Shown here: positions 1 to 8,561 of the stretch, piece by piece
Position numbering within the stretch: the first letter of the stretch is position 1
Layout of the letters: each line of letters begins with the position of its first letter
NCBI GenBank assembly: GCA_015231825.1
Contig: JADGAV010000016.1
Span: forward strand, 1,609 to 65,608
Direction of reading: 5' to 3'
DNA: 64,000 nucleotides
DNA from: SAR324 cluster bacterium
GTDB lineage: Bacteria; SAR324; NAC60-12
Position numbers and translations under genes: made by a program
Notes under the pieces: model-generated
Databases searched by the model: none
The model's input: the letters and a program-made list of their open reading frames with translations, nothing else
Told to the model about the DNA's origin: nothing

Positions 1-172
1 CGTGTCCCCTTATTTTGCGCTCCACAGACTCGTGTCCCCTTATTTTGCGCTCCACAGACTCGTGTCCCCTTATTTTGCGCTCCACAGACTCGTGTCCCCT
101 TATTTTGCGCTCCACAGACTCGTGTCCCCTTATTTTGCGCTCCACAGACTCGTGTCCCCTTATTTTGCGCTC
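1..172. repeat. Tandem repeat, 30-bp unit CGTGTCCCCTTATTTTGCGCTCCACAGACT, 5 full copies plus a partial sixth; may extend left of the window
   Basis: Identical 30-bp units at 1, 31, 61, 91, 121; sixth copy diverges after 'GCGCTC' near 172. Confidence 0.97.
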
Positions 173-290
173 ATCACAATTCCCCCACTCGCCATTCGAT
201 CCAAACCGCAGTTTAACGTTGGCCTGACCCCAATTGTGACCCCACTTTTGACATAGGGGTAGACATCAACCCATTCCTTTGTTATGGTGA

Positions 291-1169
291 ATGCCGTTTG
301 ACGAGGAAGCAGTATTCAGAAATAAAACGAGGAGCATCACGATGATAGGGACACTATTGAAATCAGTTTTAGGCAAGGGGGGAGTGGCAGGGATCGCCAC
401 TTCCATTGGGGTTTATTTTTTGAGCAGTGTGATTGCTAAAAGAGGAGTTCGTGCCAACCTTCAATTCTTAATTGATTCCTTATTCACTGATGAAACCGAA
501 AATCAGTTTTTATCAGAAAAATCAATGAAGGAAGCCAAGGCCATCGCTGAAATTTTCGTTAAAAATCGGGTTTTACCCGAAAAAATTGCGGTCGACGGAG
601 TCCCTGGCAGCGGAAAAACGACGCTGGCTAAAGCATTGGCGAGCGAACTGGGAATGGAAGCGGTTTGTCTGGACCACCAGGACATGGATGAACCGGTTGC
701 CTTTTCAAAGAATTTCGCGGTCTATGAACACCACCGCCTGCTGCGGACTCAAAACCTCGACAATTTTGATGCGATCATTTATCTGGATCAGCCGGTGGTT
801 CTTTCTAAAGAAAATATCTTGAAACGAAAAAGAGGGGCCTACCTGGTGGACTTGATGAACTTTGATCTTTTGAAACGCATTGGAGAAACCGCCTATTCTC
901 TGGCAGATGGCAGCAGTCATTCGCTCAAGGACAGCTTCGCCAAAGTAAAACTAAAGCCGGGAAAAGGATTTCAAGATTCTGAAAACCTCCTTCAAAAACT
1001 GGATGAGCGAGGATTCGATTCGGCCGCTTTGAACAAGGAAGAGAAACTATTTCTTTTTGTGGAAGGAAAACCAAAAAACGGATTTCTGGCCTATGTCAAC
1101 CCCCGCGCCTTTGAAGATGAATTTCTAGATGCCTTAATCAATGGGGTGATGGACAAACCGGCCCGATAA
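291..1169 (+). CDS. P-loop NTPase, kinase-like hypothetical protein with N-terminal hydrophobic segment
   Basis: ORF 292 aa; Walker A 'VDGVPGSGKTTLAKALASELG'; start may be internal (ATG at 342). Confidence 0.7.
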   Translation: MPFDEEAVFRNKTRSITMIGTLLKSVLGKGGVAGIATSIGVYFLSSVIAKRGVRANLQFLIDSLFTDETENQFLSEKSMKEAKAIAEIFVKNRVLPEKIAVDGVPGSGKTTLAKALASELGMEAVCLDHQDMDEPVAFSKNFAVYEHHRLLRTQNLDNFDAIIYLDQPVVLSKENILKRKRGAYLVDLMNFDLLKRIGETAYSLADGSSHSLKDSFAKVKLKPGKGFQDSENLLQKLDERGFDSAALNKEEKLFLFVEGKPKNGFLAYVNPRAFEDEFLDALINGVMDKPAR

Positions 1170-1345
1170 AAGCCTCCTGACAGGACCAACACGGGAGGAA
1201 CAAGTGTTTTAGAACAAGGATCAGAAATTGCGGTCTTTGATGCTCCCAGTCTCCGATCAAAACTGTTCGCGTCGCAGTAGGATGCAGCCGGGAACCGACC
1301 TGATGGTTCCCGGTCACTTGATTTGACCGTCTTCATTCTTTCACC

Positions 1346-1576
1346 TCAACCATCATCACCAATCGCTTGAGAAGGACAGGTGTCAATAGCTTCCTGAATC
1401 GAATCCTCTTCTTCCTCCGTTTCAGGTTGTTTTTTGACAAAGACATAATCTTCTTCCTCATGGTATGCCAAATTTTCTGGTGCGAATTCAACACAGACAT
1501 CACAAAAGGTGCAATCTTCGTCAACATAATATTTACCCGGGACGTTTTCAGGGAGTTTTGCTTCACTATTTGCCAT
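1346..1576 (-). CDS. Small ferredoxin (3Fe-4S/4Fe-4S type)
   Basis: 76 aa; 'DEDCTFCDVCVEFAPENL...CPSQAI' cysteine pattern. Confidence 0.85.
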   Translation of the reverse strand: MANSEAKLPENVPGKYYVDEDCTFCDVCVEFAPENLAYHEEEDYVFVKKQPETEEEEDSIQEAIDTCPSQAIGDDG

Positions 1577-1846
1577 CGCTGTTTTTTAAGTTTCGGGTTT
1601 TGTAAATACTCAAACGGTTCTTCTGGAACCGGATTGAAAGGTGAACTGGTTAAAATTAAATAGCACTGAATTAGTACTATTTCAAGCCGTAATCATCAGA
1701 AAAATTGCATATCAGATTGAGCATACATTTTTCAATACCGGTTCAGTAAAAAAAGACCACTCCTGGTATATCTGTTTTTTTCATACCCGTCGGCACCGCC
1801 CACTCTTCAAATTTTCCAAATGCGACAATTCATCGATAACAGCCCG

Positions 1847-2065
1847 CTAGCGCCGGGCAAGCGGCGGCGGATCAGCAGCCCAGGGCGCCTGCTCATCGCA
1901 GACTTTGCTGCACCCCTGACACGCTGAACTCTCCCCGGCGGATTCATGCTCTTTCCGAACAGTTTTCTTCCGAACCGAGGGACCTTTGCGGTTAATCACA
2001 AACAAGAGAACGAAAAATCCGACAGCGATAACGGGAATCAAAGTATCCAACATAATCATCGTCAC
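1847..2065 (-). CDS. Small single-TM protein with C-terminal CxxCxxxC motif
   Basis: 72 aa; N-terminal TM 'LIPVIAVGFFVLLFVI' then 'CQGCSKVC'; resembles FeoB-associated Cys-rich small membrane proteins in layout only. Confidence 0.5.
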   Translation of the reverse strand: MTMIMLDTLIPVIAVGFFVLLFVINRKGPSVRKKTVRKEHESAGESSACQGCSKVCDEQAPWAADPPPLARR

Positions 2066-2141
2066 CTATCAATAAAAGATTGGGAACATCCCCTTTTTGT
2101 TAGACTCAGAAAACATATTCCTCCACCAATTAAGAAAATTT

Positions 2142-2291
2142 CAGAAACATGGACTCTTTTTGTTTTAGCAAAATTCCGGGACATATCGGAAAATTCGGGG
2201 ACATGTACTTTTTTTGTTCCGTGCGGGCGGCGTTCCGCTACCCGAATTTTCCGCGTCCTGTATTTTTTTGCTACGTGCGAGCGGCGTTCCG
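2142..2291. repeat. Degenerate tandem repeats (about 54-bp period) carrying GGGGACATGTACTTTTTTTGTTCCGTGCGGGCGGCGTTCCG-like units
   Basis: Unit at about 2189-2237 and a related unit at about 2244-2291, with a weaker copy upstream; share '...TTTTTTTG(T/C)T(C/A)CGTGCG(G/A)GCGGCGTTCCG'. Confidence 0.75.
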
Positions 2292-3200
2292 TTCTTCGTA
2301 GCGCCCAGATAAACTTTGTGAAAGATTGATCAGTTCTTCCACAACAGAGGCTTTCTCATACGAAGGATGATATTCGATGAGACTCCCCAGGTTTTTTGTC
2401 GTGAGATAATCCTCCTGGGCACGCTTGATGATCTTTGCCTGTTGTTCCCGGTATTTGAAAATTTCTTTGTCCCGCTTTTTTTCAATCGTCTTCAAATGCG
2501 ACAATTCATTGCTCGCTTGATGATAATTTGCGCTAATTTGGGGGTCTTCACGCAATGCAGAAACCCTGACGGTTTTGAAAGCCTGCATGATGACGTTCAA
2601 TTCTTCTTTTCTTTCCTTCAAATCATAGCCCGCAAGAATTTCCAGATCTTTTTCGATTGATTCAAAATCACTGTAATAATGCTCCAGAGGAATCACCTCT
2701 GCCATATCCAGAAGAATTTGAAATTTTTCTGAAAAATCATCCACCGGGAGCTGACTTCCCTCTTCCAAAGAAACATGACTGATTTTGTAATAACGGACAA
2801 GGCGGACGACATTGATTCGGCGGAACCGAAATCCATCAAAATTGTGCTGCTGGCATTCTTCGTATGAAATCTTAGCCAGCTTTCCCAAAAAACTCAAACG
2901 GATCTCGTCAACAGGCAGCTCTTTTTCTTCTTCAATTCTTAGTGACTCATGAAAGATTCTCCTGACGATGATCAGCACGACAAAGAAAAATAGAGGAATC
3001 CCCCAGGTTTCACTGGCGCCCGAAGAAAATTCGGTCAATCCAGAGGGACCATAGCCCAATTTCGTCAGCAGGGATCCCAGCAAAAAAACAGACCCCACCA
3101 GCAGAACAATCAGCTCAAAAATAATTCCGAAAATCCTGGAGATGGGAAATCCCCAAAAATAGAGAGATACCATTAAAACAATGGCAAGTAGCCACATCAT
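2271..3200 (-). CDS. Hypothetical membrane protein with coiled-coil-rich C-terminus
   Basis: 309 aa ORF; N-terminal TM segments; C-terminal codons overlap the degenerate repeat. Confidence 0.6.
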   Translation of the reverse strand: MMWLLAIVLMVSLYFWGFPISRIFGIIFELIVLLVGSVFLLGSLLTKLGYGPSGLTEFSSGASETWGIPLFFFVVLIIVRRIFHESLRIEEEKELPVDEIRLSFLGKLAKISYEECQQHNFDGFRFRRINVVRLVRYYKISHVSLEEGSQLPVDDFSEKFQILLDMAEVIPLEHYYSDFESIEKDLEILAGYDLKERKEELNVIMQAFKTVRVSALREDPQISANYHQASNELSHLKTIEKKRDKEIFKYREQQAKIIKRAQEDYLTTKNLGSLIEYHPSYEKASVVEELINLSQSLSGRYEERNAART

Positions 3201-3490
3201 TGATCTCGTTTATGAAATTTAAAATCAAGCCGACCCTGATCTGCTTTGTCCGACTCTCAATCCGTTCTTCTTCAGGTATCGTATCATTTTCAAATTGACT
3301 TTTCCACGAGAACTTTTAAATATGCTGATAACAGTTCGCTGTTCCAATCCAAGTGCCTCTGGCGGGAGAATCAAACTGAGACAGGACGCCCTCCCTAAGG
3401 AATCGGACTCGCCTCTGCCTGTTCCTTCACGACTTGTCGTCTGCGCGATTGGGATTTTACCGCCACAATGGAGTTGTTTAGATCGAATTT

Positions 3491-3877
3491 ATGAAAAATT
3501 TTGGAACAAATTTCCTCTCTGCCTGCCTTTTTCTGTTTGCCGTCTTCGTGTCGGCCATGCTCTTTTTGGATGAGCTCGATTTAGCAGCCAGATTTCAATC
3601 GGCAACCCACAGCTTTCATGACTGGGAAGAAATCAGGGAGCCTCCTCCCAACATCACCGCTTCCATGAAGATGCCTCATCACTTTTGGGGAAAATGCCTG
3701 CGTTGTCATATCTTTTCGGATCAGCCCGAAGAAAACAAAAAATCCCCCTTTGGTCTTTTCTTGGGAGAAGTGTCCAAAGTTAAAAAAGTGGGAGCTACTA
3801 TCATTTTCGATGCCATCCGACCCCACCCTGAAGCAGGACGCTGCATCAAATGCCACAATATCATCGTACCCCACTAA
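3491..3877 (+). CDS. Membrane-anchored dihaem c-type cytochrome, magnetochrome-like motifs
   Basis: 128 aa; N-terminal TM; 'MPHHFWGKCLRCH' and 'RPHPEAGRCIKCH' (two CxxCH each preceded by PH). Confidence 0.7.
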   Translation: MKNFGTNFLSACLFLFAVFVSAMLFLDELDLAARFQSATHSFHDWEEIREPPPNITASMKMPHHFWGKCLRCHIFSDQPEENKKSPFGLFLGEVSKVKKVGATIIFDAIRPHPEAGRCIKCHNIIVPH

Positions 3878-3939
3878 GATCCCAAGTCATTATTCCGGGG
3901 ACATAATACTGATAAAAGAGAAAAGGTCAAACCATTAAA

Positions 3940-4074
3940 GTGGTGAGTCAACGTGAAGGCAAGTTGGTTTTTTGCCGGGTCTCTCCGGAAATTTCAAAAA
4001 TATTTTCCATTGTAAAACTGGACAAAATAATTGATTTTTTTCCCAGCAAAGAGGAGGCTATGGCTTACTTTTAA
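3940..4074 (+). pseudogene. C-terminal fragment of a STAS-domain (anti-sigma factor antagonist-like) protein
   Basis: Hand translation VVSQREGKLVFCRVSPEISKIFSIVKLDKIIDFFPSKEEAMAYF*, resembling STAS C-termini; in-frame stop just upstream; not in supplied ORF track. Confidence 0.6.
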
Positions 4075-4435
4075 TCCTGTATCAAGCAAAAATTCCGGAA
4101 AAAAATGTTCCTCAAATCCGGCCGGTTCGCTCAATTTTTTCCTGGAACTGCCGAAAAGAGTTTTAGCAGGAATTGATAGTACTGAATATCTCATCTTCTT
4201 TGCAGAGAGCCTGCCGCAGATAGAAAATGCTTTCTTGTCTCTGAACCCGAAGGATTTCCTACGATTGTTTCCGCGTGTTCAATCACTAGCAGCAGGGAAT
4301 TTTTATTTGCGTCTTTCTCTTGAATTGGTTAAGGAACGAGGAGAAAAGGAGGAGAAAATTCCGCTTTATTTTGATAAAAATCAGGTATTCTCCAGGGTTT
4401 TTTGGCCTGCTTGCCTGCTGAACCAATACATCTAG
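4031..4435 (+). CDS. Hypothetical protein
   Basis: 134 aa ORF directly upstream of the 438-aa ORF; start uncertain (TTG at 4031). Confidence 0.45.
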   Translation: MIFFPAKRRLWLTFNPVSSKNSGKKCSSNPAGSLNFFLELPKRVLAGIDSTEYLIFFAESLPQIENAFLSLNPKDFLRLFPRVQSLAAGNFYLRLSLELVKERGEKEEKIPLYFDKNQVFSRVFWPACLLNQYI

Positions 4436-4441
4436 AAAAAA

Positions 4442-5758
4442 ATGGCTAATAATTTAATTGACTTAAAACAATACAGAGATCCCTCTTCATCGCTGGACAG
4501 TGCGCTTGCCTTCCTGTCTTCCTGGGACTCCGCAAAATCTCCCAGTCAGTTGAATCTCGATCAATCCAGGTTAAAAAAACTTTTACCTGAGCTGTTTCGG
4601 GAACTGCTCAACAAGGAATCGGACTTAAAAACAAAAGTAATCGCGCTGCTGGAACGTGCCGGAATCCCGGAATCCGCCTTCTTTCTGCTGAGTTACCTGA
4701 ATGACTCTGAATTTGAGGTGAGGGAACGGACGATCCAGGCGTTGGGAAGCTTGGGAGATCACTCGGCCATTTTTCCCCTCAAGGATCTCTATGACAAAGG
4801 GTCTCCCCAGCACCATCCGCAGATTCTGCAATCCTTGACAAAACTGGTTGACGATCAGTTTATTTACAAATTTATCGGGAACGAATCGAATCTGGATCAA
4901 ATGACGATGGTCTTTGAGATCCTGGATATGCTTGTCACCGACAGCGAGTATCTGCTTTCTGCTAGTGCCTACAAAAAACTCTTCCTCCAGTTGGTTCCCA
5001 AACTTCGGCAAGCCAGAGAATCCGGATTTGACGTCACCAAACTCCAGCAGACCATCAATGGACTCCATGAGGGGATCAACGAGCATTTGGATAAAAATGG
5101 ACGTTCCCTGGAAAAACTGAAGTTCCAACTGAAAGTGCAGCATGATCAGCTCGAACGCTTTCTTGAAGTCAGCCCTCCCGAAGATCTGATTGGAAACGAT
5201 TTGGAGGAGGATCAAAAAGCGATAGAAAACTTGCCTGCTGAGCCCCTGGAGCCTGATGCCGCCGAATTGCCGGAACTTGAGAAAGAAGTTCCAGAAATCT
5301 CAAATGACGCCCGCATCGACTTGAAAGAACTGATTGTTCGCGCCAACCGAAATGCCTTCATTGCGGATCCTTCGCATAAAAAATTGACTAAAAAAATTAA
5401 ATACGAGGAATCCATCATGGTGCACCCCCATGATGAACAGAATATCTGTGATGTGCTGCAGTCATCGATATTCATTGCAAATTTTTTATCTGCCGCCGAT
5501 CAAATGGTGGGCATCGAGATCGAAAGCCTGGGAAAAGGCACCGCCATCTCTTTGCTCTTGCAGGGCGTCACTTCCAATCATGCAGAAGAGCCGAAGCAAA
5601 ATGAGGAGGCCTCCCCCGGTGACTTGACTAAAATCCCTGAGATTCAAACGCAGTTGAAAAACTTGAGTCATACATTGAAAACATTCAAGGGATCTTTTAA
5701 ACACCGACTGGGAAATAAAAAATTTTCGCTCAATTTACATCTATTTTTTGACGAATAA
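4442..5758 (+). CDS. HEAT-repeat-like hypothetical protein
   Basis: 438 aa; helical repeat with 'DSEFEVRERTIQALGSLGDHSAIFPLKDL'. Confidence 0.7.
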   Translation: MANNLIDLKQYRDPSSSLDSALAFLSSWDSAKSPSQLNLDQSRLKKLLPELFRELLNKESDLKTKVIALLERAGIPESAFFLLSYLNDSEFEVRERTIQALGSLGDHSAIFPLKDLYDKGSPQHHPQILQSLTKLVDDQFIYKFIGNESNLDQMTMVFEILDMLVTDSEYLLSASAYKKLFLQLVPKLRQARESGFDVTKLQQTINGLHEGINEHLDKNGRSLEKLKFQLKVQHDQLERFLEVSPPEDLIGNDLEEDQKAIENLPAEPLEPDAAELPELEKEVPEISNDARIDLKELIVRANRNAFIADPSHKKLTKKIKYEESIMVHPHDEQNICDVLQSSIFIANFLSAADQMVGIEIESLGKGTAISLLLQGVTSNHAEEPKQNEEASPGDLTKIPEIQTQLKNLSHTLKTFKGSFKHRLGNKKFSLNLHLFFDE

Positions 5759-5763
5759 ACAAT

Positions 5764-6237
5764 CCCCGCTGCAAGCAGACGGGGTATTTGCTTAGGGCCT
5801 CCGGCGGCAAACTTTAAAAAGCTTGACCAAACTTTTAATCAAGCCTGCGGCGCTATTTTTATACGCCGCAAGCAAGGGGTATTGGACCCTATACTTCGCA
5901 ATAAAATAGGTATTGTATCGGGGTCAGGCTTGTATAATTGATTATAAGAACTACCAGGATGTCTACTTCGTCTATAATGAGGGGGAATAGTGATAATTCG
6001 CAAAGCACGTATTCTCTGATTCAAAACCTTTTTTCATGTGAATCTGAACACTGATTGCTTTTTTTTACAGAAGACAAAGCAACCTTGCAGGAGTGGCGTA
6101 TTTCTTTCAATGAGAAATTTTTAAGAATAAGCCATCAAGTCTGCTTTCACTTGAAACTAAAGGAAGTCAATGAGTAGAAGAAACCAGAAATCTGAAAGAT
6201 CAAAATTGATTTATATACTAATATACAAGCCTGACCC
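5764..6237. repeat. Noncoding palindromic/inverted-repeat region, REP/MITE-like
   Basis: GGGTCAGGCTTGTAT (5921-5935) inverted as ATACAAGCCTGACCC (6223-6237); preceded by GCGGCG...CGCCGC and GCTTGA...TCAAGC hairpins around 5828-5875. Confidence 0.65.
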
Positions 6238-6274
6238 AAATGCCGAATTTTTCGGGATGCGTTAGTGATTGTTG

Positions 6275-8008
6275 TTAACCCTTGATGACTCTCGGTAGAA
6301 TCATCTGATGATGGGGGCAGATTGATTTGGGATTCTGATACGCAGACCCTGCGAACGCTTTCATATAGTCTCGTAAACGGTCCAATTGAACAACTTCATC
6401 AAGAAGTCCCTGCTTTGCGCAAAAAATCGGCCGGGAATTATCAAAATATTCCTTGACCATTTTGTTCATGTTGTCGATGACCGGATCAAGTGGATGGCCG
6501 GCATCCTTCTCCTTGACCAGTCTTCGTGAGTAACTGGCAACCGCAGCTGTTTCTCCATGCATGACATAAATTTCGGTCGTGGCAACACCCAAGGTGAATG
6601 CATTGTGATCATTGGCAGTAGGTCCGCCAAGGATATAGTGTGCTGCGGCAGCCCCTTTTTTGAGGACCGTCAACATCATCGGTACATCGGTTTGCTGGAT
6701 GGAGTAAATCAGGCTTTGTCCCAGAGCGAGCAGTTCTGCTTTTTCGGCATCATCTCCGACATCAATCCCGCTGGTGTCTTGAAACCAGATGATCGGCAAT
6801 CGATCTCGGCCGCAGAGCGTGACAAATTCGTTTAATTTTATTAGTCCTTGGCGATACAGTTTCCCGCCGATTCCTGGGTAGTCAGCATATTCCGGGTAGT
6901 CTTTTCCCAAATATCCTTGCCTATTTCCGATCACTGCCACTAAATAACCATCTATTTTGCAAAGGCCGGTGTACATTTCAGGGCCGTAATCAGGACGGAA
7001 CTCAGAATGTTCACTGCCGTCAACAAGTCTGGCCAGGATTTCATCGAAATTGTAGACTCTTTTTTCATTGACGGGAATCAAGCGATAAAGTTCTTCGGGC
7101 GAGAATTTCGGTTCTTTGGGATCGGCAACCCGATAAAATTTAGGATTATAGGCAGGAACATCCTTCATGTATTCTTTGAGACCATCTAAAACTCCGGTTT
7201 CTTCTTCATAGACATATTTGAAGAAACCGGTTTCATCGTAATGGGTGGAAACGGCGCCGGGGGGTTGGGCTTTGAACTGGCGGGTTTTATCAATCAATTC
7301 CTCTGCCATCTCCTGGTTAAAACTTCCTCGAGGAGCCATTCCACTGACAATACCGGCACCTCCCACGGCAATATTGCAGTCTTTATGAGCAAACAGAACA
7401 GTAGGGCTGATTCCTTGATAGCCTCCTCCCGCTGGATTGGTCCCATAGATCCCGGCCAGTACCGGAATTCCCAATTGCGCGAGTTCGGCATGACGGAAAA
7501 AAGTTGCACCGGAACCGCGTCTGCCAGCATAAAATTTTTCCTGTTCTGTCAGTTTGACGCCGCTGCAATTGACCAGCCAGACCAAAGGCAGATTTAAACG
7601 CTTTGCCAGGTCAGTCACTCTAAGGATGTTTTCTGATTGTCCGGGAATCCAGGCGCCGGCGAGGACTTTATTGTCAAATCCGATGATGACAGCCCATTTC
7701 CCAGAAATCTTTCCCAATCCATCGAAAACATTGGTGGTTTGCTCTTCGTTGTCCATCGGGTTGTAAAGCGTATGTAACGGATGCCAGCTGCCGGGATCAA
7801 GGAGATATTCAAGGCGTTGCCAAACGGTCAATTGTCCGCGGGCATTAATTTTTTCAGTAGGAAATCCGACATTCCTTATTTTCTCATGCTCCAAAGCCAA
7901 TTCCTTTTCTGCTTCTTTTAATGCAGTGAGATTCTCCTCGCTATTTTTGATTTGCCCCTTTCTCAATGCTTGGCCAATATCATCCATTTTTTCGAAATAA
8001 GGTCTCAT
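6275..8008 (-). CDS. gcdA: Glutaconyl-CoA decarboxylase alpha subunit (carboxyltransferase)
   Basis: 577 aa; extended resemblance to recalled GcdA: 'LAGAWIPGQSENILR','GIYGTNPAGGGYQGISPTV','GIGGKLYRQGLIKLNEFVTLCGRDRLPI','NPKSICPHHQMILPR'. Confidence 0.88.
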   Translation of the reverse strand: MRPYFEKMDDIGQALRKGQIKNSEENLTALKEAEKELALEHEKIRNVGFPTEKINARGQLTVWQRLEYLLDPGSWHPLHTLYNPMDNEEQTTNVFDGLGKISGKWAVIIGFDNKVLAGAWIPGQSENILRVTDLAKRLNLPLVWLVNCSGVKLTEQEKFYAGRRGSGATFFRHAELAQLGIPVLAGIYGTNPAGGGYQGISPTVLFAHKDCNIAVGGAGIVSGMAPRGSFNQEMAEELIDKTRQFKAQPPGAVSTHYDETGFFKYVYEEETGVLDGLKEYMKDVPAYNPKFYRVADPKEPKFSPEELYRLIPVNEKRVYNFDEILARLVDGSEHSEFRPDYGPEMYTGLCKIDGYLVAVIGNRQGYLGKDYPEYADYPGIGGKLYRQGLIKLNEFVTLCGRDRLPIIWFQDTSGIDVGDDAEKAELLALGQSLIYSIQQTDVPMMLTVLKKGAAAAHYILGGPTANDHNAFTLGVATTEIYVMHGETAAVASYSRRLVKEKDAGHPLDPVIDNMNKMVKEYFDNSRPIFCAKQGLLDEVVQLDRLRDYMKAFAGSAYQNPKSICPHHQMILPRVIKG

Positions 8009-8086
8009 TCTTGTTCTCCCAATCTAAGTGCGTTTTGAGCTCGGTTTTATCCTTTAAATAAAGATAGAATTTTCGAATGACCGTTC

Positions 8087-8308
8087 CTATTCCAAAATAG
8101 CCAGTACAGCATCTTCTTCAACAGAATCTCCTTCCTTCACGCTCAGGGATTTGATTTTGCCGTCACTGGGTGCGTAGATTGGAGTTTCCATTTTCATTGC
8201 TTCAAGAATAATAATCTCATCATCCTCTTCAATTTGATCGCCCTCTTTAACATTTATTTTCCATACGTTTCCTGCAAGAGGGGATAAAATTTCTTCAGTC
8301 ATCTTCAA
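8087..8308 (-). CDS. gcdC: Biotinyl carrier (biotin/lipoyl attachment) protein, minimal GcdC-like
   Basis: 73 aa; biotinylation motif 'ILEAMKMETPI'. Confidence 0.88.
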   Translation of the reverse strand: MKMTEEILSPLAGNVWKINVKEGDQIEEDDEIIILEAMKMETPIYAPSDGKIKSLSVKEGDSVEEDAVLAILE

Positions 8309-8494
8309 ATCCTTTAATAATTTTTAAAATTGATAACGATTCAGGGGTGAACCGAAGACAGAAGAGCCTTTGAAAAAATCATCTACAATTTAAAAACGAA
8401 GCGCCAATGAAGCTTTTGACTAACATACAATTTCATCAATTGCTCGTTTTTCGGATTATTAAATCCAAAAATCAGATGAGACAATTTCTCGATT

Positions 8495-8516
8495 CTGGAG
8501 GGGTACTCCCCTCCAG
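8495..8516. other. Perfect 9-bp stem hairpin CTGGAGGGG-TACT-CCCCTCCAG between gcdB and gcdC
   Basis: Direct inspection of inverted repeat. Confidence 0.85.
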
Positions 8517-8561
8517 TCTTCAGTCTATTCACTTAAATCGTTAAGATAAACGAACCTTCTT

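Noticed and set aside
1-172. CRISPR array
   Set aside because: Units abut directly with no spacers; it is a simple tandem repeat.
2-256. ORFs 2-256 and 15-227 as proteins
   Set aside because: Translation is just the 30-bp tandem repeat read as repeated decapeptides; no start context or homology expected.
503-822. ORFs inside the P-loop gene on other frames
   Set aside because: Shadow ORFs of the 291-1169 gene; same reasoning applies to most other overlapping 60-150 aa ORFs in the track.
4625-5215. 196-aa antisense ORF
   Set aside because: Lies fully antisense to the 438-aa HEAT-like gene; composition typical of shadow translation.
5764-5784. CCCCG...CGGGG hairpin as terminator of the HEAT-like gene
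   Set aside because: Short stem with 11-nt loop and no U-tract; kept only as part of the REP-like region.
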